A stretch of 64,000 nucleotides of DNA from Herbidospora sakaeratensis (lineage in GTDB: Bacteria; Actinomycetota; Actinomycetes; Streptosporangiales; Streptosporangiaceae): contig NZ_BBXC01000027.1 of NCBI RefSeq assembly GCF_001570525.1, positions 1 through 64,000 of the forward strand. Reading direction: 5' to 3'. A model generated the notes under the pieces. The model worked only from the letters and a program-made list of their open reading frames with translations, was not told where the DNA came from and did not search any database. Shown piece after piece: positions 26,856-36,424 of the stretch. The position numbers and the translations under genes were made by a program. The stretch's first letter is position 1; each line of letters starts with the position of its first letter.

Positions 26856-28499
26856 TCAGTGCAGTTCGCGCGGCTTGTCGCCGGCGCCCACCGCCGCGTG
26901 CTCGTCGTGGCCGTCGCCGTGCCCGTCGTGATGGCCGTGGCCGTCGAGCGGGACGTGGTCGGTGCCGTAGAACTTGCTGGCCGCCGCCCGGAGCTTGCCG
27001 ATCGGACCGCGCACGCCCTTCGGCGGGATGCCGTCCTTGTCGTCGTCGCCCGGGACGATCGGGATCTGCTTCTTGCCGCGCATGTGCTCGGCGATGTCCT
27101 CCGCCGGGGGAGTGTGGACCTCGATGTACTCGCCGTGCGGCAGTCGCTTGATCACGCCCGACTCTACGCCGTGGGACAGGATGTCCTGGTCACGACGCTG
27201 GAGGCCGATGCAGATCCGGTAGGTGATCCAGTAGGCGATCGCCGGGCCGATGAAGATGGCGAACCGGCCGATGATCGTCGTCTCGTAGAGACCGATGTGG
27301 AAGTGGGTCGAGATCTCGTCGTTGGCGCCCAGCAGCCACAGGATGCCGTAGAACGTCACCGCCGCCATGCCGATCGAGGTGCGGACCGGGGCGTTGCGGG
27401 GACGGTCGGCCAGGTGGTGCTCACGACGGTCGCCGGTGATCCACTGTTCGGCGAACGGGTAGAGCGCCAGGCCCGTCATGATGATGCCCATTGGGACCAA
27501 CGCCGGGATCAGCACGCTCAGGGGCACCGTGTGATCGAGGAAGTTGATCTCCCAGGCGGGCATCAGCCGCAGCGCGCCTTCGAGGAAGCCCATGTAGAAG
27601 TCAGGCTGTGAACCCGCCGAGATGTCGGCCGGCGTGTACGGTCCGAACAACCAGATCGGGTTGATCTGGGCGAACGTGCCGAGACCGGCGATGCACGCGA
27701 ACGTGAACAGGAAGTAGGCGCCCGCCTTGGCCATGAAGGCCGGGTAGAACGGCGCGCCCACCACGTTGTGCTCGGTGCGGCCCGGGCCGGGCATCTGGGT
27801 GTGCTTCTGCACCCACATCAGCACCATGTGGGCCGAGATGAGGGCCAGCAGGATGCCGGGGATCAGCAGGATGTGCAGGGTGTAGAAGCGCGAGATGACG
27901 TCGACGCCCGGATACTCCCCGCCGAACAGGAAGAACGTGATGTACGTGCCGACGATCGGCAGCGAGATCGCCACGCCCTCGGTGATCCGCAGACCCGCGC
28001 CGGAGAGCAGGTCGTCGGGGAGCGAGTAGCCGGTGAGGCCCTCGGCCAGCGCCAGCGTCAGCAGCAGCACGCCGATGATCCAGTTGAGCTCACGCGGCTT
28101 GCGGTAGGCGCCGGTGAAGAACACGCGCAGCGCGTGGACCATCATGCCGGCCACGAACAGCAGGGCCGCCCAGTGGTGCATCTGCCGGATCAGCAGACCA
28201 CCCCGGACCTCGAAGCTGATGTGCAGCGTCGAGGCGTAGGCCTCCGACATCATGACGCCCTTGAGGGGCTCGTACACGCCCTGGTATTCGACGTGACCCA
28301 TGCTCGGCTTGAACCAGAACGTCAGGAACGTGCCGGTCAGCAGCAGGATGATGAAGGAGTAGAGGGCGATCTCGCCCAGCAGGAACGACCAGTGGTCGGG
28401 GAAGACCTTGCGCAGGTTGCGCTTCAGGAAGCTGCCCGCGCCGAGACGGTCGTCGAGGTAGGTCGCCGGGCCTGCGATGGCTTTCGGAGTCTCGTTCAC
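26856..28499 (-). CDS. qcrB: cytochrome bc1 complex subunit b
   Basis: Membrane subunit with the two b haems and the quinol sites of the actinobacterial bcc complex. I start at GTG 28499, which overlaps the qcrA stop (GTGA); the open frame extends upstream but only as the shadow of qcrA. The protein is 547 aa. Haem ligands lie in RQMHHWAALLFVAGMMVHALRV and later in TLHILLIPGILLALISAHMV. PEF-loop equivalents and a C-terminal extension rich in His/Asp/Gly (GHGHHDGHGDGHDEH) follow; that His-rich tail is unusual and could bind metal. Confidence 0.95.
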   Translation of the reverse strand: MNETPKAIAGPATYLDDRLGAGSFLKRNLRKVFPDHWSFLLGEIALYSFIILLLTGTFLTFWFKPSMGHVEYQGVYEPLKGVMMSEAYASTLHISFEVRGGLLIRQMHHWAALLFVAGMMVHALRVFFTGAYRKPRELNWIIGVLLLTLALAEGLTGYSLPDDLLSGAGLRITEGVAISLPIVGTYITFFLFGGEYPGVDVISRFYTLHILLIPGILLALISAHMVLMWVQKHTQMPGPGRTEHNVVGAPFYPAFMAKAGAYFLFTFACIAGLGTFAQINPIWLFGPYTPADISAGSQPDFYMGFLEGALRLMPAWEINFLDHTVPLSVLIPALVPMGIIMTGLALYPFAEQWITGDRREHHLADRPRNAPVRTSIGMAAVTFYGILWLLGANDEISTHFHIGLYETTIIGRFAIFIGPAIAYWITYRICIGLQRRDQDILSHGVESGVIKRLPHGEYIEVHTPPAEDIAEHMRGKKQIPIVPGDDDKDGIPPKGVRGPIGKLRAAASKFYGTDHVPLDGHGHHDGHGDGHDEHAAVGAGDKPRELH

Positions 28500-29572
28500 G
28501 ACTGGTTCCCCCTGGCTTCCCGGGCGTCGGCCTCGGCGTCGCCGCGCTCCCAGAAGCTGGGACCGACGGGGACGTCGAAGTCGGCCTGGGCGATGAGGTA
28601 GCCCTGGCCGTCGACGCCGATCGGCAGCTGCGGCAGCGGCCGCGCGGCCGGGCCGAAGATGACCTTCGCGCCGTCGGTCGCGTCGAACGTCGACTGGTGG
28701 CAGGGGCACAGGATGTGGTGGGTCGTCTGCTCGTAGAGCGCCGCGGGACAACCCACGTGGGTGCAGATCTTCGAGTAGGCGACGATGCCGTCGTAGGTCC
28801 AGTTCTTGATCGTGCCCGACTTGAGGTCTTCAGGACGGAACTTGATCAGGATCAGGGTGGCCTTGGCGAGGGCGTTGAGGTCGTGCTCGTAACCTTCGGG
28901 CACGACCGACAGGATGCCGCCCGGCGAGTCGAAGTCGGCCGCCAGGATCGGCTGGCCGGTGCCTTCGACCACCAGCTTCATGCCCTTCTTCCACACCGTG
29001 TGGCGCAGCGAGGTGCCGGGCAGCGGGCCCAGGTCCTTCAGCAGCACGAGCGGGGCCAGGCCGAGCGGCGCCGCCGCCAGCAGCAGCGTGCGGCGCATCA
29101 TCTTGTGCTTGACGAAGCCGCTCTCACCGGCGCCCGCGCGGAACGTCTCGTCGACGTAGCCGCGGGTGTCGTCGTCGGAGCGCATCTCGTGGCGCTCCTG
29201 GACCAGGTTGTACTTCGGCATGATCCGCCGGACCCAGACGACGACCCCCGAGGCCAGCGCCAGCAGCGCCACCGTGAGGGTGCCGCCGAGCGCCGCGTTC
29301 GACACGGCCGTCTTGTCGAGGCTGCCGACCTGGAAGACGACGTACGAGGCGATGAAGGCGATGCCGGCCACGAAGGCGACGAAGAACAGCAGGGTGACCG
29401 TGCGCTCGGCCTTGCGGGCGTCGGCGGGGTCGGGGAGCGTCACGCCGGGCGTCTCCACCTCGGTCTCGACCGGGCGGGTGCCGAGTACGGCGGTTCCCTG
29501 AGCCGGGGTGCCGATGACGCGACGCGGCACGCGCGCCTCGTCATCGGGGCCGGGAAGCTCGTTATCTGTCAT
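28496..29572 (-). CDS. qcrA: cytochrome bc1 complex Rieske iron-sulfur subunit
   Basis: 358-aa Rieske protein. It has three predicted membrane helices (~58-80, ~92-113, ~160-178), as in actinobacterial QcrA. The [2Fe-2S] ligands are in CTHVGCP and CPCHQSTFD. Overlaps qcrC (ATGA) and qcrB (GTGA) by 4 bp each, so ctaE-qcrC-qcrA-qcrB is one coupled operon. Confidence 0.96.
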   Translation of the reverse strand: MTDNELPGPDDEARVPRRVIGTPAQGTAVLGTRPVETEVETPGVTLPDPADARKAERTVTLLFFVAFVAGIAFIASYVVFQVGSLDKTAVSNAALGGTLTVALLALASGVVVWVRRIMPKYNLVQERHEMRSDDDTRGYVDETFRAGAGESGFVKHKMMRRTLLLAAAPLGLAPLVLLKDLGPLPGTSLRHTVWKKGMKLVVEGTGQPILAADFDSPGGILSVVPEGYEHDLNALAKATLILIKFRPEDLKSGTIKNWTYDGIVAYSKICTHVGCPAALYEQTTHHILCPCHQSTFDATDGAKVIFGPAARPLPQLPIGVDGQGYLIAQADFDVPVGPSFWERGDAEADAREARGNQS

Positions 29573-30402
29573 TTTGATGTTCTCTTACGCTTCTTGGCGG
29601 TGATCCAAATGGCGGCGAGGGACATGAAGCTGAGGCCGGCGACCCACACGACGAGACCTTCGGTGACCGGGCCGATGCGGCCGAGCCCGAAACCGCCCGG
29701 GTCGACCTGGCCGCGCACCTGGGTGATGTAGGCGATGATGTCGGCCTTGTTCTCCGGCTTGACGACGGAGTCGTTGAAGACCGGCATCGCCTGCGGACCC
29801 GTGGCCATCGCCTCGTAGATCTGCTCGGGCGTCGACTCGTTGAGGTCGGGGGCGTACTTGCCGTAGGTGAGCGCGCCGCCGGCGCCGACGAAGTTGTGGC
29901 ACTGGATGCAGTTGGCGCGGAACAGCTCACCACCCTTGGCCGCGTCGCCGCCGGAGACCATCTCCTTGGTGGGGATCGTGGGACCGCCACCGAGGGTCTG
30001 CACGTAGGCGGCCAGCTGCCGGACCGCTTCGGGAGTGACCCACTCGCCGAGGGGCTTGCGCGGAGCCTGCGCGCTCGGGTCGGCGGCGGGCATGCGGCCC
30101 GAGCTGACCTGGAAGTCGACCGCGGCGGCGCCCACGCCCACAAGGGTCGGGCCCATGGAGGTGCCCTCGGCGCTGATGCCGTGGCAGCTGGCGCAGTGAG
30201 CCACGAACAGGCTCCTGCCCTCGGCCACGTCGTCGGCCTTGCCCGACGCGACCGCCGCGTCGGCGGTGCTGTCACTGGGCGCCGCGGCGGCGTATCCGCC
30301 GCCCAGCAGGCCCAGCGCGAGCGCCACGACCGCGAGGCGCGCGAGGGGATGCCGCCGCCGTCGCGCGGTGATGGAGTTCACCGAAATCCCCGTTCCGATC
30401 AT
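29569..30402 (-). CDS. qcrC: cytochrome bc1 complex diheme cytochrome c subunit
   Basis: 277-aa membrane-anchored diheme cytochrome that replaces soluble cytochrome c and links bc1 directly to aa3 oxidase. Two haem motifs are present: CASCH and CIQCH. The N-terminus has a basic stretch and hydrophobic signal-anchor (~19-40), and a C-terminal helix is followed by KKRKRTSK. The ATG at 30402 overlaps the ctaE stop; a GTG seven codons later (30381) is an alternative with GGGG upstream. Confidence 0.95.
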   Translation of the reverse strand: MIGTGISVNSITARRRRHPLARLAVVALALGLLGGGYAAAAPSDSTADAAVASGKADDVAEGRSLFVAHCASCHGISAEGTSMGPTLVGVGAAAVDFQVSSGRMPAADPSAQAPRKPLGEWVTPEAVRQLAAYVQTLGGGPTIPTKEMVSGGDAAKGGELFRANCIQCHNFVGAGGALTYGKYAPDLNESTPEQIYEAMATGPQAMPVFNDSVVKPENKADIIAYITQVRGQVDPGGFGLGRIGPVTEGLVVWVAGLSFMSLAAIWITAKKRKRTSK

Positions 30403-31019
30403 TTGATGATGTAGATGGTCGCGAAAAGGCCGATCCAGACGACGTCGACGAAGTGCCAGTAGTAGGACACGACGATCGCGCTGGTGGCCTGCTCATGCGT
30501 GAAGCGCTTCGCGGCGTACGTGCGTCCCAGGAGGAACAGGAACGCGATCAGACCACCCGTCACGTGCAGACCGTGGAAGCCCGTGGTCAGGTAGAACACC
30601 GAGCCGTAGGCGTCGGAGGAGAGGGTCGTGCCCTCGTGCACCAGCTCGGCGTATTCGATCAGCTGCCCGGCGACGAAGACCGCGCCCATGAGGAAACTGA
30701 CGAAATACCAGAACCGGAGCTTCTTGACCTGGCCCTTTTCCGCGGCCCACACGCCGAACTGGCATGTCACCGAGGACAGCACCAGGATGATCGTGTTGAC
30801 CGTCGCGAACGGGACGTTCAGGTGGGCGCCGGGCCAGCTTGCTGGGTCCTGGCCGACGCTCACCGAGCGGATGGTGAAGTACATCGCGAACAGCGCCGCG
30901 AAGAACATGAGCTCAGAGGACAGCCAGATGATCGTCCCTACGCTGACCAGGTTGGGCCGGCGCGACGAGTGGGCTGTCGTCGTCGTAGTAATTGCGGATG
31001 CTGTCGCCACGCACGTCAT
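30399..31019 (-). CDS. ctaE: cytochrome c oxidase subunit III
   Basis: 206-aa oxidase subunit with five membrane helices and the family motifs [29 protein letters not shown] and [14 protein letters not shown]. First gene of ctaE-qcrC-qcrA-qcrB, so subunit III of aa3 is co-expressed with its supercomplex partner bc1. The start is ATG. A 126-bp divergent promoter region separates it from the pseudo-receiver gene. Confidence 0.96.
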   Translation of the reverse strand: MTCVATASAITTTTTAHSSRRPNLVSVGTIIWLSSELMFFAALFAMYFTIRSVSVGQDPASWPGAHLNVPFATVNTIILVLSSVTCQFGVWAAEKGQVKKLRFWYFVSFLMGAVFVAGQLIEYAELVHEGTTLSSDAYGSVFYLTTGFHGLHVTGGLIAFLFLLGRTYAAKRFTHEQATSAIVVSYYWHFVDVVWIGLFATIYIIK

Positions 31020-31145
31020 TATTGCGGCTCGCAGGGCCGGGTCGCTTCACGGCCCCCCGATAGGGGGTAGGAGGCGGGATGTCGACGGCTGCCCAGGGCC
31101 GATAGCATCCCTGGTGGACCCTACCCGGTGACTGGAGTAAGCGAC

Positions 31146-31535
31146 ATGAAGGTTCTCGTCTACAGCGACGACGCGGCCACCCGTGAGAAGGTGCGGCTGG
31201 CCCTGGGCCGCCGTCCCGCCGCCGACCTGCCGCTGGTGGAGATCGTCGAGTGCGCGACCCAGGCCGCCGTGGTCCGCAAGCTCGACTCGGGGGAGATCGA
31301 CATCGCGATCCTCGACTCCGAGGCCGCGCCGGCCGGGGGCATGGGCATCGCCAAGCAGGCCAAGGACGAGGTGCACGACTGCCCGCCCATCTGCCTGATC
31401 ATCGCCCGTCGTGACGACCGCTGGCTGGCCAACTGGTCGCGCGCCGACGCCGTGATCTCCCAGCCGCTCGACCCGATGGTCGTCGCCGAGACGATCGCCG
31501 GGCTGATGCGCGGGCGGCTGCCCGCCGTCTCCTGA
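31146..31535 (+). CDS. pseudo-receiver (CheY-like) domain protein
   Basis: 129-aa stand-alone receiver-like protein. The fold markers are MKVLVYSDDA (acidic pair Asp8/Asp9) and the phospho-acceptor position Asp57 in IDIAILDSEA. The conserved lysine of beta-5 is Gln106 in AVISQPLDP, so normal phosphorylation chemistry is doubtful. ATG with GGAGT upstream; an in-frame earlier codon has no ribosome site. It precedes trpD by 24 bp and is divergent from ctaE. I know similar genes at this locus in other actinomycetes but no function. Confidence 0.75.
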   Translation: MKVLVYSDDAATREKVRLALGRRPAADLPLVEIVECATQAAVVRKLDSGEIDIAILDSEAAPAGGMGIAKQAKDEVHDCPPICLIIARRDDRWLANWSRADAVISQPLDPMVVAETIAGLMRGRLPAVS

Positions 31536-31559
31536 CATCCACGATCCCGAAGGACCGCC

Positions 31560-32606
31560 ATGGACGCCCGTACCACCTGGCCCTCGCTGCTCAACGCGCT
31601 GCTCGCGGGTGAGCACCTGACCGCCGACGAGACCTCGTGGGCGATGGGCGAGATCATGTCGGGCGCGGCCACCCCGTCGCAGATCGCGGCGTTCGTCGTC
31701 GCGCTGCGCGCCAAGGGGGAGACCGTCGCCGAGGTGTCCGGCCTGGCCCGGCACATGTTGTCCATCGCCACCCCGCTCGCGATCGAGGGCCCGGCGGTCG
31801 ACGTCGTCGGCACCGGCGGCGACCGGGCCCACACGGTGAACGTCTCGACGATGGCCGCCATCGTGGTGGCCGCGGCGGGCGCCCGGGTCGTCAAGCACGG
31901 CAACCGGGCCGCCTCCTCCAAGTGCGGCGCCGCCGACGTGCTCGAACACCTCGGCGTCGTGATCGATCTGGCGCCCGCGGCGACCGCCCGGGTGGCCGAG
32001 GAGGCCGGCATCGCGTTCTGCTTCGCGCCGGTCTACCACCCGTCGATGCGGTTCGCCGGGCCGACCCGCAAGGAGATCGGCGTGCCGACGGTGTTCAACT
32101 TCCTCGGCCCGCTGACCAACCCGGCCCGCCCGTCGTCGCAGGCCATCGGGGTGTTCGACGAGCGCATGCTGCCGGTCGTGGCGGGCGTGTTCGCCGAGCG
32201 CGGGGTGTCGGCCCTGGTCTTCCGCGGCGACGACGGCCTCGACGAGTTGTCCACCGCGGCCCCTTCTGTCGTGTACGTCGTCCGCGACGGCCAGGCCGTC
32301 AAGACCACCTTCGACCCGGCCGACATCGGCATCGCCCGCTCCCAGCCCGGCGACCTGAAGGGCGGCGACGTGGTGTTCAACGCGGGCGCGGTCCAGGACC
32401 TGGTCCGGGGCAAGAGCGGCCCGATCCGCGACGCGGTCCTGCTGAACGCCGCCGCGGCGCTGGTCGCCCACGAGGGCCCGACCGTCGACGACCTGGCCGC
32501 GCGCATCGCCGCCGCCTACGTCACGGTCGGCCAGGTGATCGACTCGGGCGCCGCCGCGACCCTGCTCGACCGCTGGATCGAGGTCTCCCAGGGGCTGCGC
32601 GGGTAA
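31560..32606 (+). CDS. trpD: anthranilate phosphoribosyltransferase
   Basis: Second step of tryptophan synthesis: joins anthranilate and PRPP. The 348-aa length fits. Motifs are [17 protein letters not shown] (PRPP site), [18 protein letters not shown], the magnesium-binding DGLDE segment and [13 protein letters not shown]. The other trp genes are absent here, so this is an isolated trpD, as at the matching mycobacterial locus (Rv2192c). It lies 24 bp after the pseudo-receiver gene, a probable two-gene unit. Confidence 0.96.
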   Translation: MDARTTWPSLLNALLAGEHLTADETSWAMGEIMSGAATPSQIAAFVVALRAKGETVAEVSGLARHMLSIATPLAIEGPAVDVVGTGGDRAHTVNVSTMAAIVVAAAGARVVKHGNRAASSKCGAADVLEHLGVVIDLAPAATARVAEEAGIAFCFAPVYHPSMRFAGPTRKEIGVPTVFNFLGPLTNPARPSSQAIGVFDERMLPVVAGVFAERGVSALVFRGDDGLDELSTAAPSVVYVVRDGQAVKTTFDPADIGIARSQPGDLKGGDVVFNAGAVQDLVRGKSGPIRDAVLLNAAAALVAHEGPTVDDLAARIAAAYVTVGQVIDSGAAATLLDRWIEVSQGLRG

Positions 32607-32677
32607 GCCTCTGGGCTGATCCGCGTTCACCTCCTGGGAGGACGCCCGCGGGCCGGGCGGCGGCTTATCTTTCGGGC

Positions 32678-33370
32678 ATGACGCGCCTCATCGCCCGCCT
32701 GGCCCAAGTGACGGCCCGCGTGACCCGACGCCGGTCGCCGGACCCCGCTGACGCCGTGACCAGGGAACGGCTCAGGATCGCCGAGGAGCTCCACGACGTG
32801 GTGGCCCACGACCTGAGCGTGCTCACCCTGGGGGTGGGCGCGGGCCGGGTCATCATGGACCGCGACCCCGAACGGGCCCGGCAGACCCTCCGCGACGCCG
32901 AGGAGGCCGGCCGCCAGGCCCTGACCGACCTGCAACGCGTGGCGGGCCTGCTGCGGTCGGGCGGTGCGGCCACCACCGGCCCCCAGCCGACCCTGGCCGC
33001 GCTGCCCGCCCTGTTCGACCGGTTCCGGTCGGCCGGGCTGGCGGTCGCCTTCGCCGAGGAGGGCCGGCGGCGTCCCGGCCCCGTGCTGGAGTTGTCGGCC
33101 TACCGGATCGTGGAGGAGGCGCTGGTCAACGCCCTGGAGCACGGCTCGGCCCGGAAGGCCCGGGTGACCCTGCGCTGGCAGAGCGGCCTGATCGAGGTGG
33201 CCGTCCGCGACGACGGCGGCCCCCGCGAACGTCTGCTGGGCATCTGGGAACGCGCGGCCCTGTTCGGCGGCTCGGTGACGGCGGGCCCGGTGGACGGCGG
33301 CTTCGAGGTCCGCGCCCGCCTCCTCACGGGCGGCCGAACCCGGGCCCTGAGCGGAGAACGGACGGGCTGA
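32678..33370 (+). CDS. orphan soluble histidine kinase (HisKA_3/NarL-group)
   Basis: 230-aa kinase lacking any membrane or sensor segment. The dimerisation/phosphoacceptor helix is RLRIAEELHDVVAHDLSVL (His39). The ATPase part has the N-box VEEALVNALEHG and a reduced G-box (VRDDGGPRERLLGIWERAALFGG). No response regulator lies next to it, so its partner is elsewhere. The TTATCT hexamer 8 bases before the ATG with no ribosome site suggests a leaderless transcript. Confidence 0.85.
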   Translation: MTRLIARLAQVTARVTRRRSPDPADAVTRERLRIAEELHDVVAHDLSVLTLGVGAGRVIMDRDPERARQTLRDAEEAGRQALTDLQRVAGLLRSGGAATTGPQPTLAALPALFDRFRSAGLAVAFAEEGRRRPGPVLELSAYRIVEEALVNALEHGSARKARVTLRWQSGLIEVAVRDDGGPRERLLGIWERAALFGGSVTAGPVDGGFEVRARLLTGGRTRALSGERTG

Positions 33371-33561
33371 CGCCCGAGGCTCCGGCAGGCGCCGGCTCGG
33401 CGTGGTCACCGTGGGGGCTCGGTGATCGAGGGCCCTGACGAGCATCCGGCCGTGCGGTCCAAGGCGTCAGGCGAGCGAAAGCCCCGGCCAATGTCCGCCC
33501 CCGCGTCCGGGGCGTGGGCGAGCGAGGACCCTAACCCGCATCGCACCGCCCGGTCTCGGCG

Positions 33562-34308
33562 TCAGGTGAGTTCCAGGCCGCCGTCCACCGTCAGGATCTG
33601 ACCCGTCAGCCACGTCGCCGATGGGTCGGCCAGCCGGAGGATCCACGTCGCGACCTCGTGCGGGTCGCCGCGGCGGCCCATGGGGATGCGGTCGGTTTCG
33701 GCGGACTTGATCTGTTCGACGGTCGCGGCGGGCAGCCCGGCGGCGGTCAGGGCCTCGCTCTCCGTGGGGCCGGGTGCGACGGCGTTCACGCGGACGCCGT
33801 CGGCGGCCAGTTCCAGCGCCCAGCTCCGGGTGAGCTGTTCGACGGCCGCTTTGGACGCGGCGTAGTGGGCTCCTCCGGGCAGGGGGCGGTGGCCGTAGGT
33901 GCTGGAGACGTTCACGACGCACCCAGCCGAGGCGCGCAGGTGGGGCAGCGCGTGCCGGGCGAGCAGGCTCGGCGCGGTGACGTTGAGGGCGAACAGGTCG
34001 GCGACGGCGTCGGCGGTCGTCTCGGCCAGCGGCATGATCTTGGCGGCCCCGGCGTTGTTCACCAGCACGTCGAGCCGCCCCCACCGGGCCACGGCCGCCG
34101 CGACGGTCTCCTCGGGCGCTCCGGGGTCGCGCAGGTCGGCGACGTGGACGCTGATCGCGTCGTCGCGGCCCGCCGTCTCGGCGAGGGCCTCCCTGCGGCG
34201 GCCGACGCCCAGGACGAGCGCGCCCGCCCCGGCGAACAGCCGCGCGGCGGCGCGGCCGATGCCCGAGCCCGCGCCGGTGACGATGACGGTCCGGCCGGTG
34301 AAGTCCAT
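33562..34308 (-). CDS. short-chain dehydrogenase/reductase
   Basis: 248-aa classical SDR. NAD(P) motif TGAGSGIG (~11-18), an Arg pair after beta-2 (GRRREAL) hinting at NADPH, NNAGA, catalytic Ser in VNVSSTYG and YAASK. The C-terminus LTGQILTVDGGLEL is family-typical. ATG at 34308 has GGAGGGACC directly upstream, so it is preferred over an ATG six codons earlier. The substrate is unknown. The gene seems independent of its neighbours. Confidence 0.92.
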   Translation of the reverse strand: MDFTGRTVIVTGAGSGIGRAAARLFAGAGALVLGVGRRREALAETAGRDDAISVHVADLRDPGAPEETVAAAVARWGRLDVLVNNAGAAKIMPLAETTADAVADLFALNVTAPSLLARHALPHLRASAGCVVNVSSTYGHRPLPGGAHYAASKAAVEQLTRSWALELAADGVRVNAVAPGPTESEALTAAGLPAATVEQIKSAETDRIPMGRRGDPHEVATWILRLADPSATWLTGQILTVDGGLELT

Positions 34309-34350
34309 GGTCCCTCCGAGGTTCAAGGCGTCGGGGGGACGGTCAGGAAT

Positions 34351-34638
34351 CTAGTCGGCGTCGGGCAGGCCGATGGAGAAGGCCGCCTCCAGGTCGTGGC
34401 GGCTGTAGGTGCGGAAGGCGATGTGGGTGTCGGTCGCCAGCACGCCCTCGATCTTGTTGAGCCGCCCCGGCACGACCTCGGCGATCTCCTCGTAGCGCGC
34501 GACCCGGACCATGGCCATCAGGTCGAACTCGCCGGTGATCGAGTAGACCTCGCTGACGCCGGCCAGCCCGGCGATCGCCTGGGCGACCTCGGGGATCCGG
34601 CTGACGTCGGCCTTGATGTGCACGATCGCGGTGACCAA
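34351..34638 (-). CDS. stand-alone Lrp/AsnC ligand-binding (RAM) domain protein
   Basis: 95-aa protein consisting only of the RAM sensory domain of Lrp/AsnC regulators: VTAIVHIKADVSRIPEVAQAIA, then GEFDLMAMVRV and VLATDTHIAFRTYS. There is no helix-turn-helix. The start is TTG, strongly supported by AAGGAG six bases upstream. It probably binds an amino acid and modulates a partner. Such short RAM proteins occur near trpD in other actinomycetes. It lies 27 bp after the DnaQ-UvrC gene, in the same direction. Confidence 0.88.
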   Translation of the reverse strand: MVTAIVHIKADVSRIPEVAQAIAGLAGVSEVYSITGEFDLMAMVRVARYEEIAEVVPGRLNKIEGVLATDTHIAFRTYSRHDLEAAFSIGLPDAD

Positions 34639-34665
34639 AGCGTGCTCCTTTCCGAGGGCCCCAAC

Positions 34666-36396
34666 CTATCGCAGCGGTCTGCCCTCCCTCACTGAGCGGG
34701 AACCTCCCTGGTCGTACGCCCGGTCGATGCGCTGCTTGAGCCGGGCGGCCCCCTGGGCGGGCAGGCTCCAGCCGCCCTCGACCCGCACCAGCCGGACCCC
34801 CGGCGACTCGAGCCAGCGCAGGATGGTCTCGGTCTCCTCGGCGCTGGCGGCGGGGGTCGGGCCGGGGCCGGGGTGGACGGTCTCGGCGGTCGCGACCAGG
34901 GCCTCGACGTAGGGGACCGGGTGGGCGCCGCGCGGCATCACCCCGGCGGCGGTCAGCCGGCCGTGGCGGATGACGTGGATGTCCCAGGCGCCGTCTCTGC
35001 CGGGGCTGGCGGCGACCATCTGGGTGATGGCGGTCAGGCCGGTGAGCCGCTGCATGCGGGCGGCGGCGCGGACGTAGGCGGCCAGCCGGTCGCGGTCGAC
35101 GGCGGCCTCCTCGTAGCGCTGCTCGGCCGACAGGCGGTCCATGCGGGCCTCGACGGCGGAGAAGACCGAGCTGCCGTCGAGCAGCATGGCGTGGCGGGCC
35201 GCCGCGACGTGGCGGGCGTAGTCGTCGTGGCTCTCGCGGCCCTCGCAGGGGGCGCCGCACCTGCCGATCTCGGCCAGCGCGCACGCGCTGCGCCGGACCG
35301 TGAGCGACAGGCGTTCGGTGCACTGGCGCAGCGGGAGGGCCTCGTGGATGGCGGTGCGGGCGTCGTCGGCGGTGCGGCTGCTGCCGAACGGGCCCAGGTA
35401 GGTCGCGCCGTCGTCTTTCAGGTCGCGCACGATGCTCAAGCGGGGGAACGGCTCGTCGGTCAGCTTCAGCCAGACCACCCGTTCGGGGAACCGGGACCGC
35501 CGGTTGTAGCGGGGCTTGGTCTCGCCGATCATGCGTAACTCGCGGATCTCGGCCTCCAGCGGGGTGGCGCACACGATGTGGCGGACCCGCTCGGCGATGC
35601 CGATCATCTCGCGCACCCTCGGCCGGGTCTCGCTGGCGGTGAAGTAGCTGCGCACGCGGGTGCGCAGACTGCTGCTCTTGCCGACGTAGAGCGCTTCGCC
35701 GCGGGCGTCCTCGAAGACGTACACCCCCGGCTTGTCGGGCACGCCGTCGGCCAGGTGGCGCTTGCTCCGCTGCTCGGGGGTGGGCATGCGGACGAAGCCC
35801 TTGAGCTCCTCCAGCGAGTGGACGCCGAGGTTGCCCACCCGGCCGATCAGGCCGTGGAGCACGTCGACCGTGGCGCGGGCGTCGGCCAGGGCCCGGTGGC
35901 AGGGCTCGGTGGGGCTGCGGAAGAACCGGGCCAGGGTGCCCAGCTTGCAGTTGGGGGTCTCGTCGCGGGTGAGCACCCGCCGGGCCAGGTCGGCGGTGTC
36001 GACGACCGCGTTGACCGGCGGCGGGTAGCCCTGGCGGGCGCACTCGGCCTTGATGAAGCCCATGTCGAAGGGGGCGTTGTGGGCCACCAGGGCGGCGCCC
36101 TTGACGAACTCGAGGAAGCTCGGCAGCACCTCGGTCATCTTCGGCGCCGCCACCACCATGGCGTCGGTGATGCCGGTGAGCACCGAGACGAACGGGGGGA
36201 TCGGGCCGCCCGGGTCGACGAGCGTGGCGAACTCGCCGAGCACCTCGCCGCCGCGCACCTTGACCGCGCCGATCTCGGTGATGGCGCACTCGGCGGGGGA
36301 GGTGCCGGTCGTCTCCAGGTCGAACACCACGAACGTGACGTCGACGAGGGGTGTTCCGAGATCGTCCAGCGTGCCCTGTTCCACGCTGACGACCAT
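34666..36396 (-). CDS. DEDDh exonuclease fused to GIY-YIG/UvrC-like nuclease
   Basis: 576-aa fusion. The N-terminal ~1-185 region is a DnaQ-type 3'-5' exonuclease: FDLETTG (Asp26, Glu28), AHNAPFDMGF and a final HRALADARAT with the catalytic His and Asp. From ~220 there is a GIY-YIG domain (KPGVYVFEDARGEALYVGKS), followed by a UvrC/Cho-like cysteine segment (CALAEIGRCGAPCEGR) and a UvrB-binding-like helix (EQRYEEAAVDRDRL). It lacks the C-terminal endonuclease-V-like half of UvrC. It matches mycobacterial Rv2191 in context. It likely acts in DNA repair; no direct role is known to me. Confidence 0.92.
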   Translation of the reverse strand: MVVSVEQGTLDDLGTPLVDVTFVVFDLETTGTSPAECAITEIGAVKVRGGEVLGEFATLVDPGGPIPPFVSVLTGITDAMVVAAPKMTEVLPSFLEFVKGAALVAHNAPFDMGFIKAECARQGYPPPVNAVVDTADLARRVLTRDETPNCKLGTLARFFRSPTEPCHRALADARATVDVLHGLIGRVGNLGVHSLEELKGFVRMPTPEQRSKRHLADGVPDKPGVYVFEDARGEALYVGKSSSLRTRVRSYFTASETRPRVREMIGIAERVRHIVCATPLEAEIRELRMIGETKPRYNRRSRFPERVVWLKLTDEPFPRLSIVRDLKDDGATYLGPFGSSRTADDARTAIHEALPLRQCTERLSLTVRRSACALAEIGRCGAPCEGRESHDDYARHVAAARHAMLLDGSSVFSAVEARMDRLSAEQRYEEAAVDRDRLAAYVRAAARMQRLTGLTAITQMVAASPGRDGAWDIHVIRHGRLTAAGVMPRGAHPVPYVEALVATAETVHPGPGPTPAASAEETETILRWLESPGVRLVRVEGGWSLPAQGAARLKQRIDRAYDQGGSRSVREGRPLR

Positions 36397-36424
36397 AGAG
36401 ACCCCGACCGACAGTTCACCCGCG

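Noticed and set aside
34343-36289. Long open frame in another phase over the DnaQ-UvrC gene
   Set aside because: Composition is Arg/Pro-dominated; the overlapping frame encodes intact catalytic motifs.
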